From Pseudoroseomonas aestuarii (GTDB lineage: Bacteria > Pseudomonadota > Alphaproteobacteria > Acetobacterales > Acetobacteraceae): DNA of 64,000 nucleotides. The notes below the pieces were generated by a model, which saw only the letters and a program-made list of their open reading frames with translations, did no database searches and was not told the origin of the DNA. The stretch lies in contig NZ_JBHSCH010000016.1 of the NCBI RefSeq assembly GCF_042651065.1, forward strand, positions 1 through 64,000, given 5' to 3'. The position numbers and the translations under genes were made by a program. This document shows, in pieces, positions 46,364 to 57,163 of the stretch (the stretch's first letter is position 1; the number at the start of each line of letters is the position of its first letter).

Positions 46364-48460
46364 ATGCCCCTGCGTGACGGTTATGTTTTCCAGGCCGGCA
46401 ACACTGATCATGGTACCGAGCTCTGGCGCACCGACGGCACGGCCGAGGGCACGGTCCTTCTGCGCGACATCCGGCCGGGGCCGGCAGGTTCCTTTCCGCT
46501 GTCGCTGACCTCCACGCTGAATGGCCGCCTGCTCTTCGCCGCCGATGATGGTACGCATGGCCAGGAGCTGTGGGTGACCGATGGCACCCAGGCGGGCACC
46601 ACCCTGCTGCGCGACATCCTGCCCGGCGCGGCCAGCGGCTCGCCCTTCGGCTTCTTCACCATGGCCGATGGCAGCGTGCTGTTCAGCGCACAGGGCGAGG
46701 ATTTCAACGCCGAGCTGTGGCGGAGCGACGGCACCGCCGAGGGCACCCGGCTGCTGAAGGAGCTGGTGCCGGGGACGGTCGGCTCCTTCCCCGGCGCCTT
46801 CACGCCCCTGCCCGATGGCCGCGCCGTCTTCACCGCCTATGACCCGGCGGCCGGCGGTCAGCTCTGGATCACCGACGGCACGACCGACGGCACCCGTCCC
46901 ATCGCCACCACCCCCAATGCCGAAGGCATCTCGGAGCCACTCAGCCTGACCGCGCTGGGCGATGGGCGCATCCTGTTCCAGGGCTCCGGCCCGCTGCCGC
47001 AAACCGAGATCTGGGTCACCGACGGGACGGCCGAGGGCACCAGCCGCCTCATCGGCCTGCCGCCCGGTGAGCTTCCCTTTTACGGCAGCCCGGACTTCAC
47101 GCCGCTCGGCGGCGGCCGGGCCGTGTTCTACGCCGACAACGGCACCGAGGGCCGCGCCCTTTGGGGCACCGATGGCACGCCGGGGGGCACCGGCCTGCTG
47201 CGTCAGTTCGGCTCGGGCTACAGCGGCCAGGGGCCGCAGGAGCTGACGGCGCTGGGCAATGGCCGCGCCATCTTCGCCGCCGGCGACGCCGAGCACGGCA
47301 TCGAGGCCTGGATCACCGATGGCACGGCGGCCGGCACCGGCCTGCTGCGCGACATCATGCCCGGCGCCCAGAGCTCCGCCCCCGCCAATTTCAAGGCCCT
47401 GGGCGACGGGCGGATGCTGTTCACCGCGCAGCAGGCGCTGGAGGATTCGGGCGAGTTGTGGGTGACGGACGGCACGGCCGAGGGCACCAGCCTGCTGATC
47501 GCCCTGCCCGCCGGCGCCCGCTTCGCCGCCGACATGGTGCCGACCGGAGATGGCGGCGCGCTGTTCTCCGCCGTCACCGAGGAAGCGGGGCGGGAGATGT
47601 GGTTCACCGACGGCACCACGGCCGGAACGCGCCTGGTGGCCGACATCGCCCCCGGCAAGGATGGCGCCTTTCCCGGCGGCTTCACCGCCCTGCCCGCGGC
47701 CATGACCGTGGACCGGGAGCCGCCGATCCTGGCCTCCGGCTTCGACCCCGCCTTCTACCTGGCGCAGAACCCCGACGTGCTGGCCGCCGGCGCCGATGCG
47801 CTGAGCCACTACCAGGCCTTCGGCTGGGCCGAGCGGCGCGATCCCAACACGCTGTTCAGCGTCGAGTACTACCTCAACCAGAACCCCGACGTCGCCGCCG
47901 CGGCGGTGGAGCCGCTGGCGCACTACACGACCTCCGGCTGGCGGGAGGGGCGCGACCCCAGCCTGGGCTTCGACAGCGACGCCTATCTGGCGGCGAACCC
48001 CGATGTCGCCGCCGCCGGGCTGGAGCCGTTGCTGCACTACCTGCAGTTCGGCCAGGCCGAGGGCCGGGCCATCACCGCCGCCACCCCCCATGCCACCGGG
48101 CCGCAGGACCCGCTGGTGGATGCCGGCTTCTACTTTGCCGGCAATGCGGATGTGGCGGCCTCCGGCCAGGACCCCAGCAGCCACTACCATGCCTTCGGCT
48201 GGCGCGAGGGCCGCGACCCGAATGCCTTCTTCGACAGCAGCTTCTATCTGGAAGCCAACCCGGATGTGGCGGCGGCCAGAGTAGACCCGTTGCGGCACTA
48301 CGCCGAGAATGGCTGGCGCGAGGGGCGTGACCCCGGAGCGGCCTTCGGCACGGATGCGTATCTGGCGGCGAACCCCGATGTCACCGCCGCCGGGCTGAAC
48401 CCGCTGATGCACTACCTCCTGCATGGCGCCGCCGAGGGGCGCGAGGTCTTCCCGGCCTGA
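46364..48460 (+). CDS. ELWxxDGT-repeat protein with C-terminal NPDV repeats, probably secreted
   Basis: 698 residues. Residues 1 to about 450 hold nine copies of an ELWxxDGTxxGT motif spaced roughly 45-50 residues apart (first ELWRTDGTAEGT, last EMWFTDGTTAGT), a pattern predicted to form a beta-propeller. Residues about 460-698 hold six tandem units of about 35-50 residues built around YLxxNPDVAAAGxxPLxHYxxxGxxEGRDP. No N-terminal signal peptide is seen. Proteins with these modules in related bacteria are often type I-secreted surface or calcium-binding proteins; the sequence ends EGREVFPA without a GGxGxD array. No transporter gene is adjacent. GAGGAG precedes the ATG at 46364. Function unknown; adhesin or matrix protein is an inference. 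Confidence 0.8.
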   Translation: MPLRDGYVFQAGNTDHGTELWRTDGTAEGTVLLRDIRPGPAGSFPLSLTSTLNGRLLFAADDGTHGQELWVTDGTQAGTTLLRDILPGAASGSPFGFFTMADGSVLFSAQGEDFNAELWRSDGTAEGTRLLKELVPGTVGSFPGAFTPLPDGRAVFTAYDPAAGGQLWITDGTTDGTRPIATTPNAEGISEPLSLTALGDGRILFQGSGPLPQTEIWVTDGTAEGTSRLIGLPPGELPFYGSPDFTPLGGGRAVFYADNGTEGRALWGTDGTPGGTGLLRQFGSGYSGQGPQELTALGNGRAIFAAGDAEHGIEAWITDGTAAGTGLLRDIMPGAQSSAPANFKALGDGRMLFTAQQALEDSGELWVTDGTAEGTSLLIALPAGARFAADMVPTGDGGALFSAVTEEAGREMWFTDGTTAGTRLVADIAPGKDGAFPGGFTALPAAMTVDREPPILASGFDPAFYLAQNPDVLAAGADALSHYQAFGWAERRDPNTLFSVEYYLNQNPDVAAAAVEPLAHYTTSGWREGRDPSLGFDSDAYLAANPDVAAAGLEPLLHYLQFGQAEGRAITAATPHATGPQDPLVDAGFYFAGNADVAASGQDPSSHYHAFGWREGRDPNAFFDSSFYLEANPDVAAARVDPLRHYAENGWREGRDPGAAFGTDAYLAANPDVTAAGLNPLMHYLLHGAAEGREVFPA

Positions 48461-48468
48461 CAACCCGC

Positions 48469-48492
48469 GGCCCCGCCGGGACAGGCGGGGCC
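48469..48492 (+). terminator. GC hairpin after the repeat-protein gene
   Basis: GGCCCCGCC (48469-48477), six-base loop, GGCGGGGCC (48484-48492), 8 bases after the stop. Perfect 9-bp stem; no T run, so termination strength is uncertain. Confidence 0.5.
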
Positions 48493-48949
48493 ACGCCGGC
48501 GTCCACTGGCCTCCGGAACATGACACGCCTCCGGGGCGTCACAATCCTCCGCCCCCTCGAGGGCGTTTGCACGGCCGGCAGCCGCGCCCCGCTGAGGGTG
48601 AAATGTGGCCGCGCTCAGCGAAGTCCAACCTACGCGCTCTCCTCCTGAAGAATAATCACTCTTCGGTTGATGATGAAGAGGGATGACACGCCCTGCGTGC
48701 GGATGGTTCCATTTCCTCCCGTAAAAATGTGGCAGCCGCGCCATAGTGGGTGCATCGATCCTAGGCCATTGTTTTCACCGGTATTTTCCTTCGCGGAAGG
48801 CGCTGAAACAGGCGTTCGCGCCTCAAGGGGCAGCCTCATCGGCTCCATTTCCGCCAGATTATGGCGCGATCGTGACGCGCCTTGCCGAATTAGGGCTGGA
48901 ATAAGGCAGCACCTCGCCTTAATTGTGTCCTCATCAAAGGAGGGCAGCC
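48493..48949 (+). other. Intergenic region upstream of the small protein
   Basis: 457 bases without a supported gene. The stretch from about 48640 to 48800 is AT-richer than its surroundings and includes TTCGCGGAAGGCGCTGAAAC-like palindromic pieces; it may contain the promoter and 5' leader of the microprotein gene at 48950, or an unrecognised small RNA. Short open frames here have no ribosome site and unusual composition. Confidence 0.4.
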
Positions 48950-49126
48950 ATGATGGACCGTACCAAGATCATCGCCGACACGGCCGCCGATCGTCGCCAG
49001 GCCGCCGCCCCGGTTGAGGGCCGCCGCGACGACACCTGGCGCGACGAGGCGCCTGGCCTGTATGCCGCCTGGAATTCCTGGGGCGAGCGCAGCCCCTTCG
49101 CGCTGGGCGCCACGGGCCGCTGGTAA
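48950..49126 (+). CDS. Hypothetical microprotein
   Basis: 58 residues, hydrophilic, with a Trp-rich end (TWRDEAPGLYAAWNSWG, then FALGATGRW). No family recognised, no membrane segment. A near-perfect AGGAGGG ribosome site lies 6-7 bases before the ATG pair at 48950/48953, and an intrinsic terminator follows 33 bases after the stop, so this is very likely a true, well-translated single gene. Confidence 0.7.
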   Translation: MMDRTKIIADTAADRRQAAAPVEGRRDDTWRDEAPGLYAAWNSWGERSPFALGATGRW

Positions 49127-49158
49127 GCCCGTCTTCCATCCCCGTTCGTTCCTGAGAG

Positions 49159-49183
49159 AGCCCGGCCCTGAGCCGGGTTTTTT
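49159..49183 (+). terminator. Rho-independent terminator of the microprotein gene
   Basis: CCCGGC (49161-49166), loop CCTGA, GCCGGG (49172-49177), then six T (49178-49183); the flanking AG can pair with the first T residues. The 238 bases between this and the sugar-binding gene show no further gene. Confidence 0.85.
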
Positions 49184-49421
49184 CATGCCCGCCCGGCTGG
49201 GCGCCGACATTCCCGCACAGGCTTCTTCCCGGCGGTGGGTTGCATCCTCCCGCTCGCGCAGGTAGCGGTTCCTGCCCCCTGCCGCGGCCAATGCCGGGCC
49301 GGGCCCTGTCCGGAACCCGTCGCGCGGCCTGCCGCGTGGTCCTGGGAAGATGGCACCGCGCTTCAGCCCTCGTGCCCCGCCCGGTGCCTGCCCCGCCGAT
49401 CCTTGCTGGGAGGACACCGTC

Positions 49422-50699
<1,278 letters not shown>

Positions 50700-50716
50700 G
50701 CGGAGGCATGGCCCGC

Positions 50717-51646
50717 ATGAGGGATGACGATCTCGGCCTGGCGAGGCTGCGCGTGCGCGCCGCCTGGCTGTTCCTGGCGCCGACCCTGGCGGTGCTGGCG
50801 GTGGTGGCCGGCTGGCCGCTGCTGCGCACCATCTGGTTCAGCTTCACCGATGCCGAGCTGATCGACCTGGAGAACTACCGCTTCATCGGCTTCGCCAACT
50901 ACCTCGAATACTACGAGGGCGAATGGCTGGGCCTGCTGGCCGACCCCGCATGGTGGCGGGCGGTGTGGCGCACCGTCTGGTTCGCCCTCATCTCCGTCTC
51001 GATCGAGGCGGTGCTGGGCATGGTGGTGGCGCTGGCGCTGAATGCGCGCTTCCCGCTGCGCGGGCTGGTGCGCGCGGCCATCCTGATCCCCTGGGCGATC
51101 CCCACCATCGTCTCGGCGCGGATGTGGGCCTGGATGCTGAACGACCAGTTCGGTGTCATCAACCACGCGCTCCTCGGCCTCGGCATCATCAGCGCGCCGG
51201 TGGCCTGGATGGCCGACCCGGACCTCGCCATGTGGGCGGTGGTGATCGTCGATGTGTGGAAGACCACGCCCTTCGTCGCGCTGCTGATCCTGGCCGCGCT
51301 GCAGATGCTGCCCGCCGATTGCTACGAGGCGGCGCGGGTGGATGGCATCCACCCGGTGCGCGTGTTCTTCCGCGTCACGCTGCCGCTGATCCGCCCGGCG
51401 CTGATCGTGGCGCTGATCTTCCGCGCGCTGGATTCGCTGCGGGTGTTCGACCTGATCTACGTGCTGACCGCCAACGCCGCCGGCACCCAGTCCATGTCGG
51501 TCTATGCCCGGCAGCAGCTGGTCGACTTCCAGGATGTCGGCTACGGCTCGGCGGCCTCCACCCTGCTGTTCCTGGTGATCGCGCTGCTCACCCTCTCGGT
51601 GGTGCTGCTGGGGCGGCTGCGGCTCGGCGGGGAGAGCACCCGATGA
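50717..51646 (+). CDS. thuF: Sugar ABC transporter permease (MalF/ThuF-like)
   Basis: 309 residues from ATG 50717, 10 bases after GGAGG; ATG 50708 and a GTG at 50696 overlapping the thuE stop are alternatives. Six membrane segments, starting AAWLFLAPTLAVLAVVAGWPLL, and the EAA loop EAARVDGIHPVRVFFRVTLP. It pairs with the following permease in the inner membrane. Its stop overlaps the next ATG (ATGA). Confidence 0.9.
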   Translation: MRDDDLGLARLRVRAAWLFLAPTLAVLAVVAGWPLLRTIWFSFTDAELIDLENYRFIGFANYLEYYEGEWLGLLADPAWWRAVWRTVWFALISVSIEAVLGMVVALALNARFPLRGLVRAAILIPWAIPTIVSARMWAWMLNDQFGVINHALLGLGIISAPVAWMADPDLAMWAVVIVDVWKTTPFVALLILAALQMLPADCYEAARVDGIHPVRVFFRVTLPLIRPALIVALIFRALDSLRVFDLIYVLTANAAGTQSMSVYARQQLVDFQDVGYGSAASTLLFLVIALLTLSVVLLGRLRLGGESTR

Positions 51647-52472
51647 ACGGCCGCGCCCTCCTCGCGCGCGGCGGCTTCGCGCTACTGCTGCTGGCGATCG
51701 GCGCCTTCGCGCTGTTCCCCTTCTATCATGCGGTGGTCACCTCCTTCCGCTCCGGCACGGAACTGTTCTCGCCGGCGCTGTGGCCGGAGACTCTGGACCT
51801 CTCCAACTACGTGCAGGTCTTCACCCAGCTCAATTTCGGCCGCACCATCCTGAACTCGGTGCTGGTGGCCGCCGCCGTGGTGGGGCTGTCGCTGCTGCTG
51901 GCGGTCACGGCGTCCTACGCGCTGGGGCGGGTGCGCTTCCGCGGCCGTGGCGCGCTGATGCTGACCATCCTCGGCGTCTCCATGTTCCCGCAGGTGGCGG
52001 TGCTCTCCGGCATGTTCGAGCTGATCCGCGCCCTCGGCCTCTACGACACGCTGCCGGGGCTGATGCTGGCCAACCTCGTGCTCACCCTGCCCTTCACCGT
52101 GTGGGTGCTCACCACCTTCATGCGCGAGCTGCCGAAGGAGCTGGAGGAGGCCGCCTATGCCGATGGCGCCTCGCCGCTCACCGTCATCCGCCGGGTGTTC
52201 CTGCCGCTGCTGTGGCCGGCCATGGCGCCCACCGCGCTGCTGGCCTTCATCGTCTCCTGGAACGAGTTCCTCTTCGCCTTCACCTTCACCCTCTCGGCCG
52301 AGACGCGCACCGTGCCCGTCGCCATCGCGCTGCTCAGCGGCGGCAGCCGGCAGGAACTGCCCTGGGGGCTGGTGATGGCCGCCTCCGTAATCGTCACCAT
52401 CCCCGTGGTGCTGCTCGTGCTGGCCTTCCAGCGCAAGATCGTCTCGGGCCTCACCGCCGGCGCGGTGAAGGG

Positions 52473-52476
<4 letters not shown>
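51643..52476 (+). CDS. thuG: Sugar ABC transporter permease (MalG/ThuG-like)
   Basis: 277 residues. Six membrane segments beginning LLLLAIGAFALFPFYHAVVTSF, with the MalG-type EAA loop EEAAYADGASPLTVIRRVFLP, then FIVSWNEFLFAFTFT. ATG 51643 overlaps the stop of the first permease, and its stop overlaps the ATPase start at 52473, so the three are translationally coupled. Confidence 0.93.
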
Positions 52477-53588
<1,112 letters not shown>

Positions 53589-53680
53589 AGGCTGGCCCGA
53601 GGGGTAGACGGAGCGCCGCCCCTGGCCGATCCTCTCCGCAGAGCGCCGCAACGAACGGCGTGGAACGGGAGAGACAGACC

Positions 53681-54667
53681 ATGACCCTACGTCGCAGCCT
53701 GCTGCGCGCCACCCTGGCCGTGCCGGCGGCCGCCGCCCTCTGCACCCCGGCCCTGGCGCAGGGCCTCGCGGGCCAGCGCCCGATCCGGCTGATCGTGCCC
53801 TACCCGCCCGGCGGCTCCACCGACGTGATCAGCCGCCTCTACGCGGAGCGCATGAGCGCCTCGCTCGGCCAGCCGGTGGTGGTGGAGAACCGCGCCGGCG
53901 CCAGCGGCAATCTCGGCACCGACACCGTGGCCAAGGCGGCGCCGGACGGGCTGACCATCGGCGCCGTCACCGCCAGCATCATGGCCATCAACCAGTTCCT
54001 GTTCCGCAGCATGCCCTTCGACACGGAGAAGGACCTGGTGCCGATCGGCCTGGCCTGGGAGACGCCGAACGTGGCCGTCCTCTCGCCAGACAAGAATCCG
54101 TCGAAGACCCTGGCCGAGTTCATCGACTGGGCGAAGAAGAAGCCGGACGGCATCACCTATGGCTCCACCGGCATCGGCCAGACCACCCACCTCTCCAGCA
54201 GCATGCTGTTCAGCCGCACGGGGGTGAAGGCCACGCATGTGCCCTATCGCGGCGCGGCGCAGACGGTGCCCGCCCTGCTGGCCGGCGACGTGGACATCGC
54301 GCTCGACAACCTCGCCTCGCATATCGGGCTGATCCAGGAAGGGCGGATGCGCGGGCTGGCGGTGACGGGCGCCACGCGCTGGCCCACCCTGCCGAACATC
54401 CCCACCATGGCGGAAGCCGGCATTCCGGATTTCGTCATCACCGTGTGGGGCGCCTTCGTGGCGCCGGCCGGCACGCCGCCCGCCATCATCGAGCGGCTGA
54501 ACGGCGCCATGCGTCAGGTGGCGCAGGACGAGGCGATGCAGAAGCGCTTCATCCAGGGCGGCGCGCTGGCACTCTCCAGCACCGCCGAGGAAGCCGCCGC
54601 CCGTGCCAACCGCGAGCGGCCGATGTGGAAGCAGGTGGTGCAGGCCTCCGGGGCGCGAGCGGATTGA
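53681..54667 (+). CDS. Bug-family tripartite tricarboxylate transporter binding protein, orphan
   Basis: 328 residues. Twin-Arg-like or Sec leader (LRRSLLRATLAVPAAAAL, cleaved near ALAQG). The mature start PIRLIVPYPPGGSTDVISRL, VVVENRAGASGNLGTD and YGSTGIGQTTHLSSSMLF are diagnostic of Bug/TctC proteins, which bind small carboxylates or similar solutes. No tctA or tctB gene is adjacent, the usual situation for the many orphan Bug genes in these bacteria. It lies 92 bases after the sugar transporter. Confidence 0.9.
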   Translation: MTLRRSLLRATLAVPAAAALCTPALAQGLAGQRPIRLIVPYPPGGSTDVISRLYAERMSASLGQPVVVENRAGASGNLGTDTVAKAAPDGLTIGAVTASIMAINQFLFRSMPFDTEKDLVPIGLAWETPNVAVLSPDKNPSKTLAEFIDWAKKKPDGITYGSTGIGQTTHLSSSMLFSRTGVKATHVPYRGAAQTVPALLAGDVDIALDNLASHIGLIQEGRMRGLAVTGATRWPTLPNIPTMAEAGIPDFVITVWGAFVAPAGTPPAIIERLNGAMRQVAQDEAMQKRFIQGGALALSSTAEEAAARANRERPMWKQVVQASGARAD

Positions 54668-54671
54668 GAAT

Positions 54672-54695
54672 CTTCTTTTTCTGAAGAAAAAGAAG
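54672..54695. terminator. AT-rich perfect hairpin between convergent genes
   Basis: CTTCTTTTTC (54672-54681), loop TGAA, GAAAAAGAAG (54686-54695), directly after the Bug-gene stop. Because the arms are T- and A-rich it can end transcription in both directions. The sequence composition is unlike its surroundings; the arm plus the following CAAAAAGACTTT looks like a dispersed intergenic element. Confidence 0.6.
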
Positions 54696-54715
54696 CAAAA
54701 AGACTTTGTTCGTTT

Positions 54716-54746
54716 GGCGCTGCACCCTTGCTGGTGGCGCAGCGCC
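54716..54746. repeat. Inverted repeat next to the AT-rich hairpin
   Basis: GGCGCTGC (54716-54723) and GCAGCGCC (54739-54746) are perfect inverted repeats with a 15-base loop. Together with the hairpin at 54672-54695 it fills the gap before the amidohydrolase stop at 54761. Confidence 0.5.
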
Positions 54747-54760
54747 TCAAAGAACCTTCC

Positions 54761-56158
54761 TCATAACTCCAGCCAGGGCAGTTCCGAGGCTGGGCGCGCG
54801 AGGTCAGGGTTCTGCGCGATCATCCGTGCCCAGACGCGGCGGGTGACGGCCTCGGCCTCCTCCAGCAGGGCCGGCTCGTCCACCGTCAGGATTTTGCGGT
54901 CGCGCAGGACGAAGGCGCCATCCACCATCACCGAGTGCACCGCGCCCGGATGGCCATAATGCACGATGTTGGAAACGAGGCGGATCACCGGCCGCAGCGC
55001 CGGGGTGTTCAGGTCGAGGAAGGTCAGGTCCGCCTTCCAGCCCGGCGCGATGCGGCCGATCTCATGGCCCGCGCCGACGCTCGCCGCCGCGTCGCGCGTC
55101 ACCGCGTCGAGGATGGCATCGGGGCCGGGGAGCACGCCGCCCTCTTCCGCGCGGCCGCGCCCCGTGCGGTGCAGGATGGAGCCGATGGTCATGGCCTGGA
55201 ACATGTCCTCGGTCATGTTGTCGGTGCCGAAGGCGACGCGCACGCCGGCATCGCGGATCGGGCCGAGCAGCGCGCGGTGCATGCCCCGGCGGCGGGAGAT
55301 GCTGGCCGGCGTGTGCGCCATGGTGACGCCGCGCGCCGCCAGGGTCTCGATGTCCTGCCGCGTGCAGAAGGTCCAGTGCGCGGCGGTGAGGTCGGGGCCG
55401 AGGAAGCCCTCGCGGTCGAGATAGCCGGCCGAGCTGGTGCCACGCGCCGCCTGCACCGCCTTCTCCTCGCCGGGGCTCTGCGAGAGGTGAACGGTGCGCG
55501 TCAGCCCGTGCTTCGCCGCCAGGTCGAGCAGGCTGCGCAGCATGGCGGGGGAGCAGTTGTCCGGCGCGTGGGCGGCCACCTGGCAGCGCACGCGGTCGCC
55601 ATGGCTGCCGTGCAGCGCCTCGATCATGGCTTCCGCGCGCTCCAGGAACTGCGCGCCGAAGGCCGGGTCCTCGCGGTAGTCGCCATGGCGGATGCGGCGG
55701 GTGTCGATATCGGCGCAGCTCTCGGAGAGCCAGAGGCGCAGCCCCGTGGAAGCCATCGCCTTGCCATAGGACAGCACGTGGCGGAACGGATCGACCAGCG
55801 TGGTGCTGCCGCTGCGGATGGCCTCGACGCAGCCGAGCATAGCCATCACGGCCCGCTCCTCGTCGGTCATGGTGTAGGAGATGGGCGACATGTAGCCGTA
55901 GATCATGTCGCCCTCCCAGTCCTCCACCGAGCCGCGCAGGGCGGTGAGCACGGTGTGGGTGTGGGCGTTGACCAGCCCCGGCAGCACGGCGAGGCCGCGC
56001 GCGTCGAAGCGCTCCACCTCGGGATGCGCCGCCTCCAGCGCCTCGGTCGGCCCGAGGGCCTCGATGCGGTTGCCCCGGACCAGGATGGCGTGCCGCCCCA
56101 GGACCCGCCTTTCCTCATCGCAGGTGACGATGGCGGCGTTGGTGACGAGCAGGTCCAT
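54761..56158 (-). CDS. Amidohydrolase (ATZ/TRZ, cytosine deaminase-like superfamily)
   Basis: 465 residues. Metal-dependent hydrolase: HTH at His66/His68, His224 (VHLSQSPGE), His261 (AAHWTF) and Asp313 (FGTDNM) are the expected ligands and catalytic residues, framed by the N-terminal composite domain (ILVRGNRIEALGP) and C-terminal GWKADLTFLDL. Members deaminate or dechlorinate heterocycles or open cyclic amides. It is last in a minus-strand operon with N-carbamoylase, an amino-acid-type transporter and a deacetylase-fold enzyme, so a role in breaking down a ureide, hydantoin or pyrimidine-like compound is plausible, but the substrate is unknown. Confidence 0.87.
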   Translation of the reverse strand: MDLLVTNAAIVTCDEERRVLGRHAILVRGNRIEALGPTEALEAAHPEVERFDARGLAVLPGLVNAHTHTVLTALRGSVEDWEGDMIYGYMSPISYTMTDEERAVMAMLGCVEAIRSGSTTLVDPFRHVLSYGKAMASTGLRLWLSESCADIDTRRIRHGDYREDPAFGAQFLERAEAMIEALHGSHGDRVRCQVAAHAPDNCSPAMLRSLLDLAAKHGLTRTVHLSQSPGEEKAVQAARGTSSAGYLDREGFLGPDLTAAHWTFCTRQDIETLAARGVTMAHTPASISRRRGMHRALLGPIRDAGVRVAFGTDNMTEDMFQAMTIGSILHRTGRGRAEEGGVLPGPDAILDAVTRDAAASVGAGHEIGRIAPGWKADLTFLDLNTPALRPVIRLVSNIVHYGHPGAVHSVMVDGAFVLRDRKILTVDEPALLEEAEAVTRRVWARMIAQNPDLARPASELPWLEL

Positions 56159-56241
56159 GGCGGGGTTCCAAAAACTGATGGCGGGGTCCGGGGTGACCCT
56201 GTCACCCCGGCGGGGGTTGCAGGGGGCGGCGCCCCCTGCCC

Positions 56242-57099
56242 TTACGGCTGCCCCGCGTCGACCGACACGCGGCTGATCGCCTGCGCCGCGATCCCGTGCT
56301 TCTTCAGGATCTCGCCATAGGTGCCGTTGTCGATCAGCCGCTGGAGCGAGGCGGCGATGGCGTCGCGCAGCGTGGTGGCGTCCTTTGGGAAGGCAAGGCC
56401 CGAGAGGTTGTCGGTGATGGGCTTGCCGACCGCCGCCCAGTTCTCCGGCTCGGTGCGCTGGAGGTGGGCGACGAACTCGGCGCCGAGGATGGCGCCCTGG
56501 GTGCGTTCCTGCCGCAGGTCGGTGCGGGAGGCGGTGGCGCCGTTGCTGCCCACCACCTGCATGGGCGGCTTGCCGGCGGCCACGCAGGCTTTCTCGCTCC
56601 AGGCCTGCCCGGAGGGGAAGTAGTTGGTGAAGCGCGGCGTGGAGACGGATCTGCCGCAGAAATCCGTCGCCTCGCGGATCGAGGCGGCGAGCGCGCGGGT
56701 GGTGAAGAGCTGCCCGCCGGTGGTGATGTAGTCGACGAAGGTGAGCTTCTCGCGTCGCGCCGGCAGGTCGGTCATCGAGGTGCCGCTGAAGTCGATGCGG
56801 CCGGTGGTCAGCGAGTTGATGATCTGCTCGAAGGACATCTCCTCCCAGCGGATTTCCACGCCCAGGTCCCGCCCGATGGCGGTGACCAGATCGACATTGA
56901 CGCCGCGCCGCTCGTTGGTGGCGGGGTCCTTGTAGGCCATCGGCGGATAGGTGGCCTCGATGCCGACGCGGAGCGCGCCGGCGGCGCGGATGGCCTCCGG
57001 CAGCGGGGCACTCTGCGCGAAGGCGGGGGCCGCCCCCGCCAGCGCCCCCGTCAACGCCAGGGCCAGGCCCGCCGCCAGGATACGCTTGAAGGAATTCAT
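56242..57099 (-). CDS. Amino-acid-type ABC transporter binding protein (family 3), copy 2
   Basis: 285 residues. Sec signal (cleaved near PAFAQS). SBP_bac_3 fold: LRVGIEATYPPMAYKDPATN, GVNVDLVTAIGRDLGVEI, and WEEMSFEQIINSLTTGRID. Two cysteines (in FCGRS and KACVA) match those of the paralogue at 58050-58874, suggesting a shared disulfide. CCGGAGA precedes the ATG at 57099. It has no permease of its own and probably shares the one upstream. Confidence 0.9.
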   Translation of the reverse strand: MNSFKRILAAGLALALTGALAGAAPAFAQSAPLPEAIRAAGALRVGIEATYPPMAYKDPATNERRGVNVDLVTAIGRDLGVEIRWEEMSFEQIINSLTTGRIDFSGTSMTDLPARREKLTFVDYITTGGQLFTTRALAASIREATDFCGRSVSTPRFTNYFPSGQAWSEKACVAAGKPPMQVVGSNGATASRTDLRQERTQGAILGAEFVAHLQRTEPENWAAVGKPITDNLSGLAFPKDATTLRDAIAASLQRLIDNGTYGEILKKHGIAAQAISRVSVDAGQP

Positions 57100-57163
57100 G
57101 CGAAGTCTCCGGAGTGGGGGTCTGCCGTGGGGCTGGCGAAAGCGTGGTGGCGAGGAGGCCGGT

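Noticed and set aside
48516..48541. GGAAC-N17-CGTC resembling an EcfG-type promoter
   Set aside because: The -10 box has a mismatch and the next gene start is more than 400 bases away.
48667..49017. 116-residue frame upstream of the microprotein gene
   Set aside because: No ribosome site, odd composition, and it overlaps the well-supported microprotein start in another frame.
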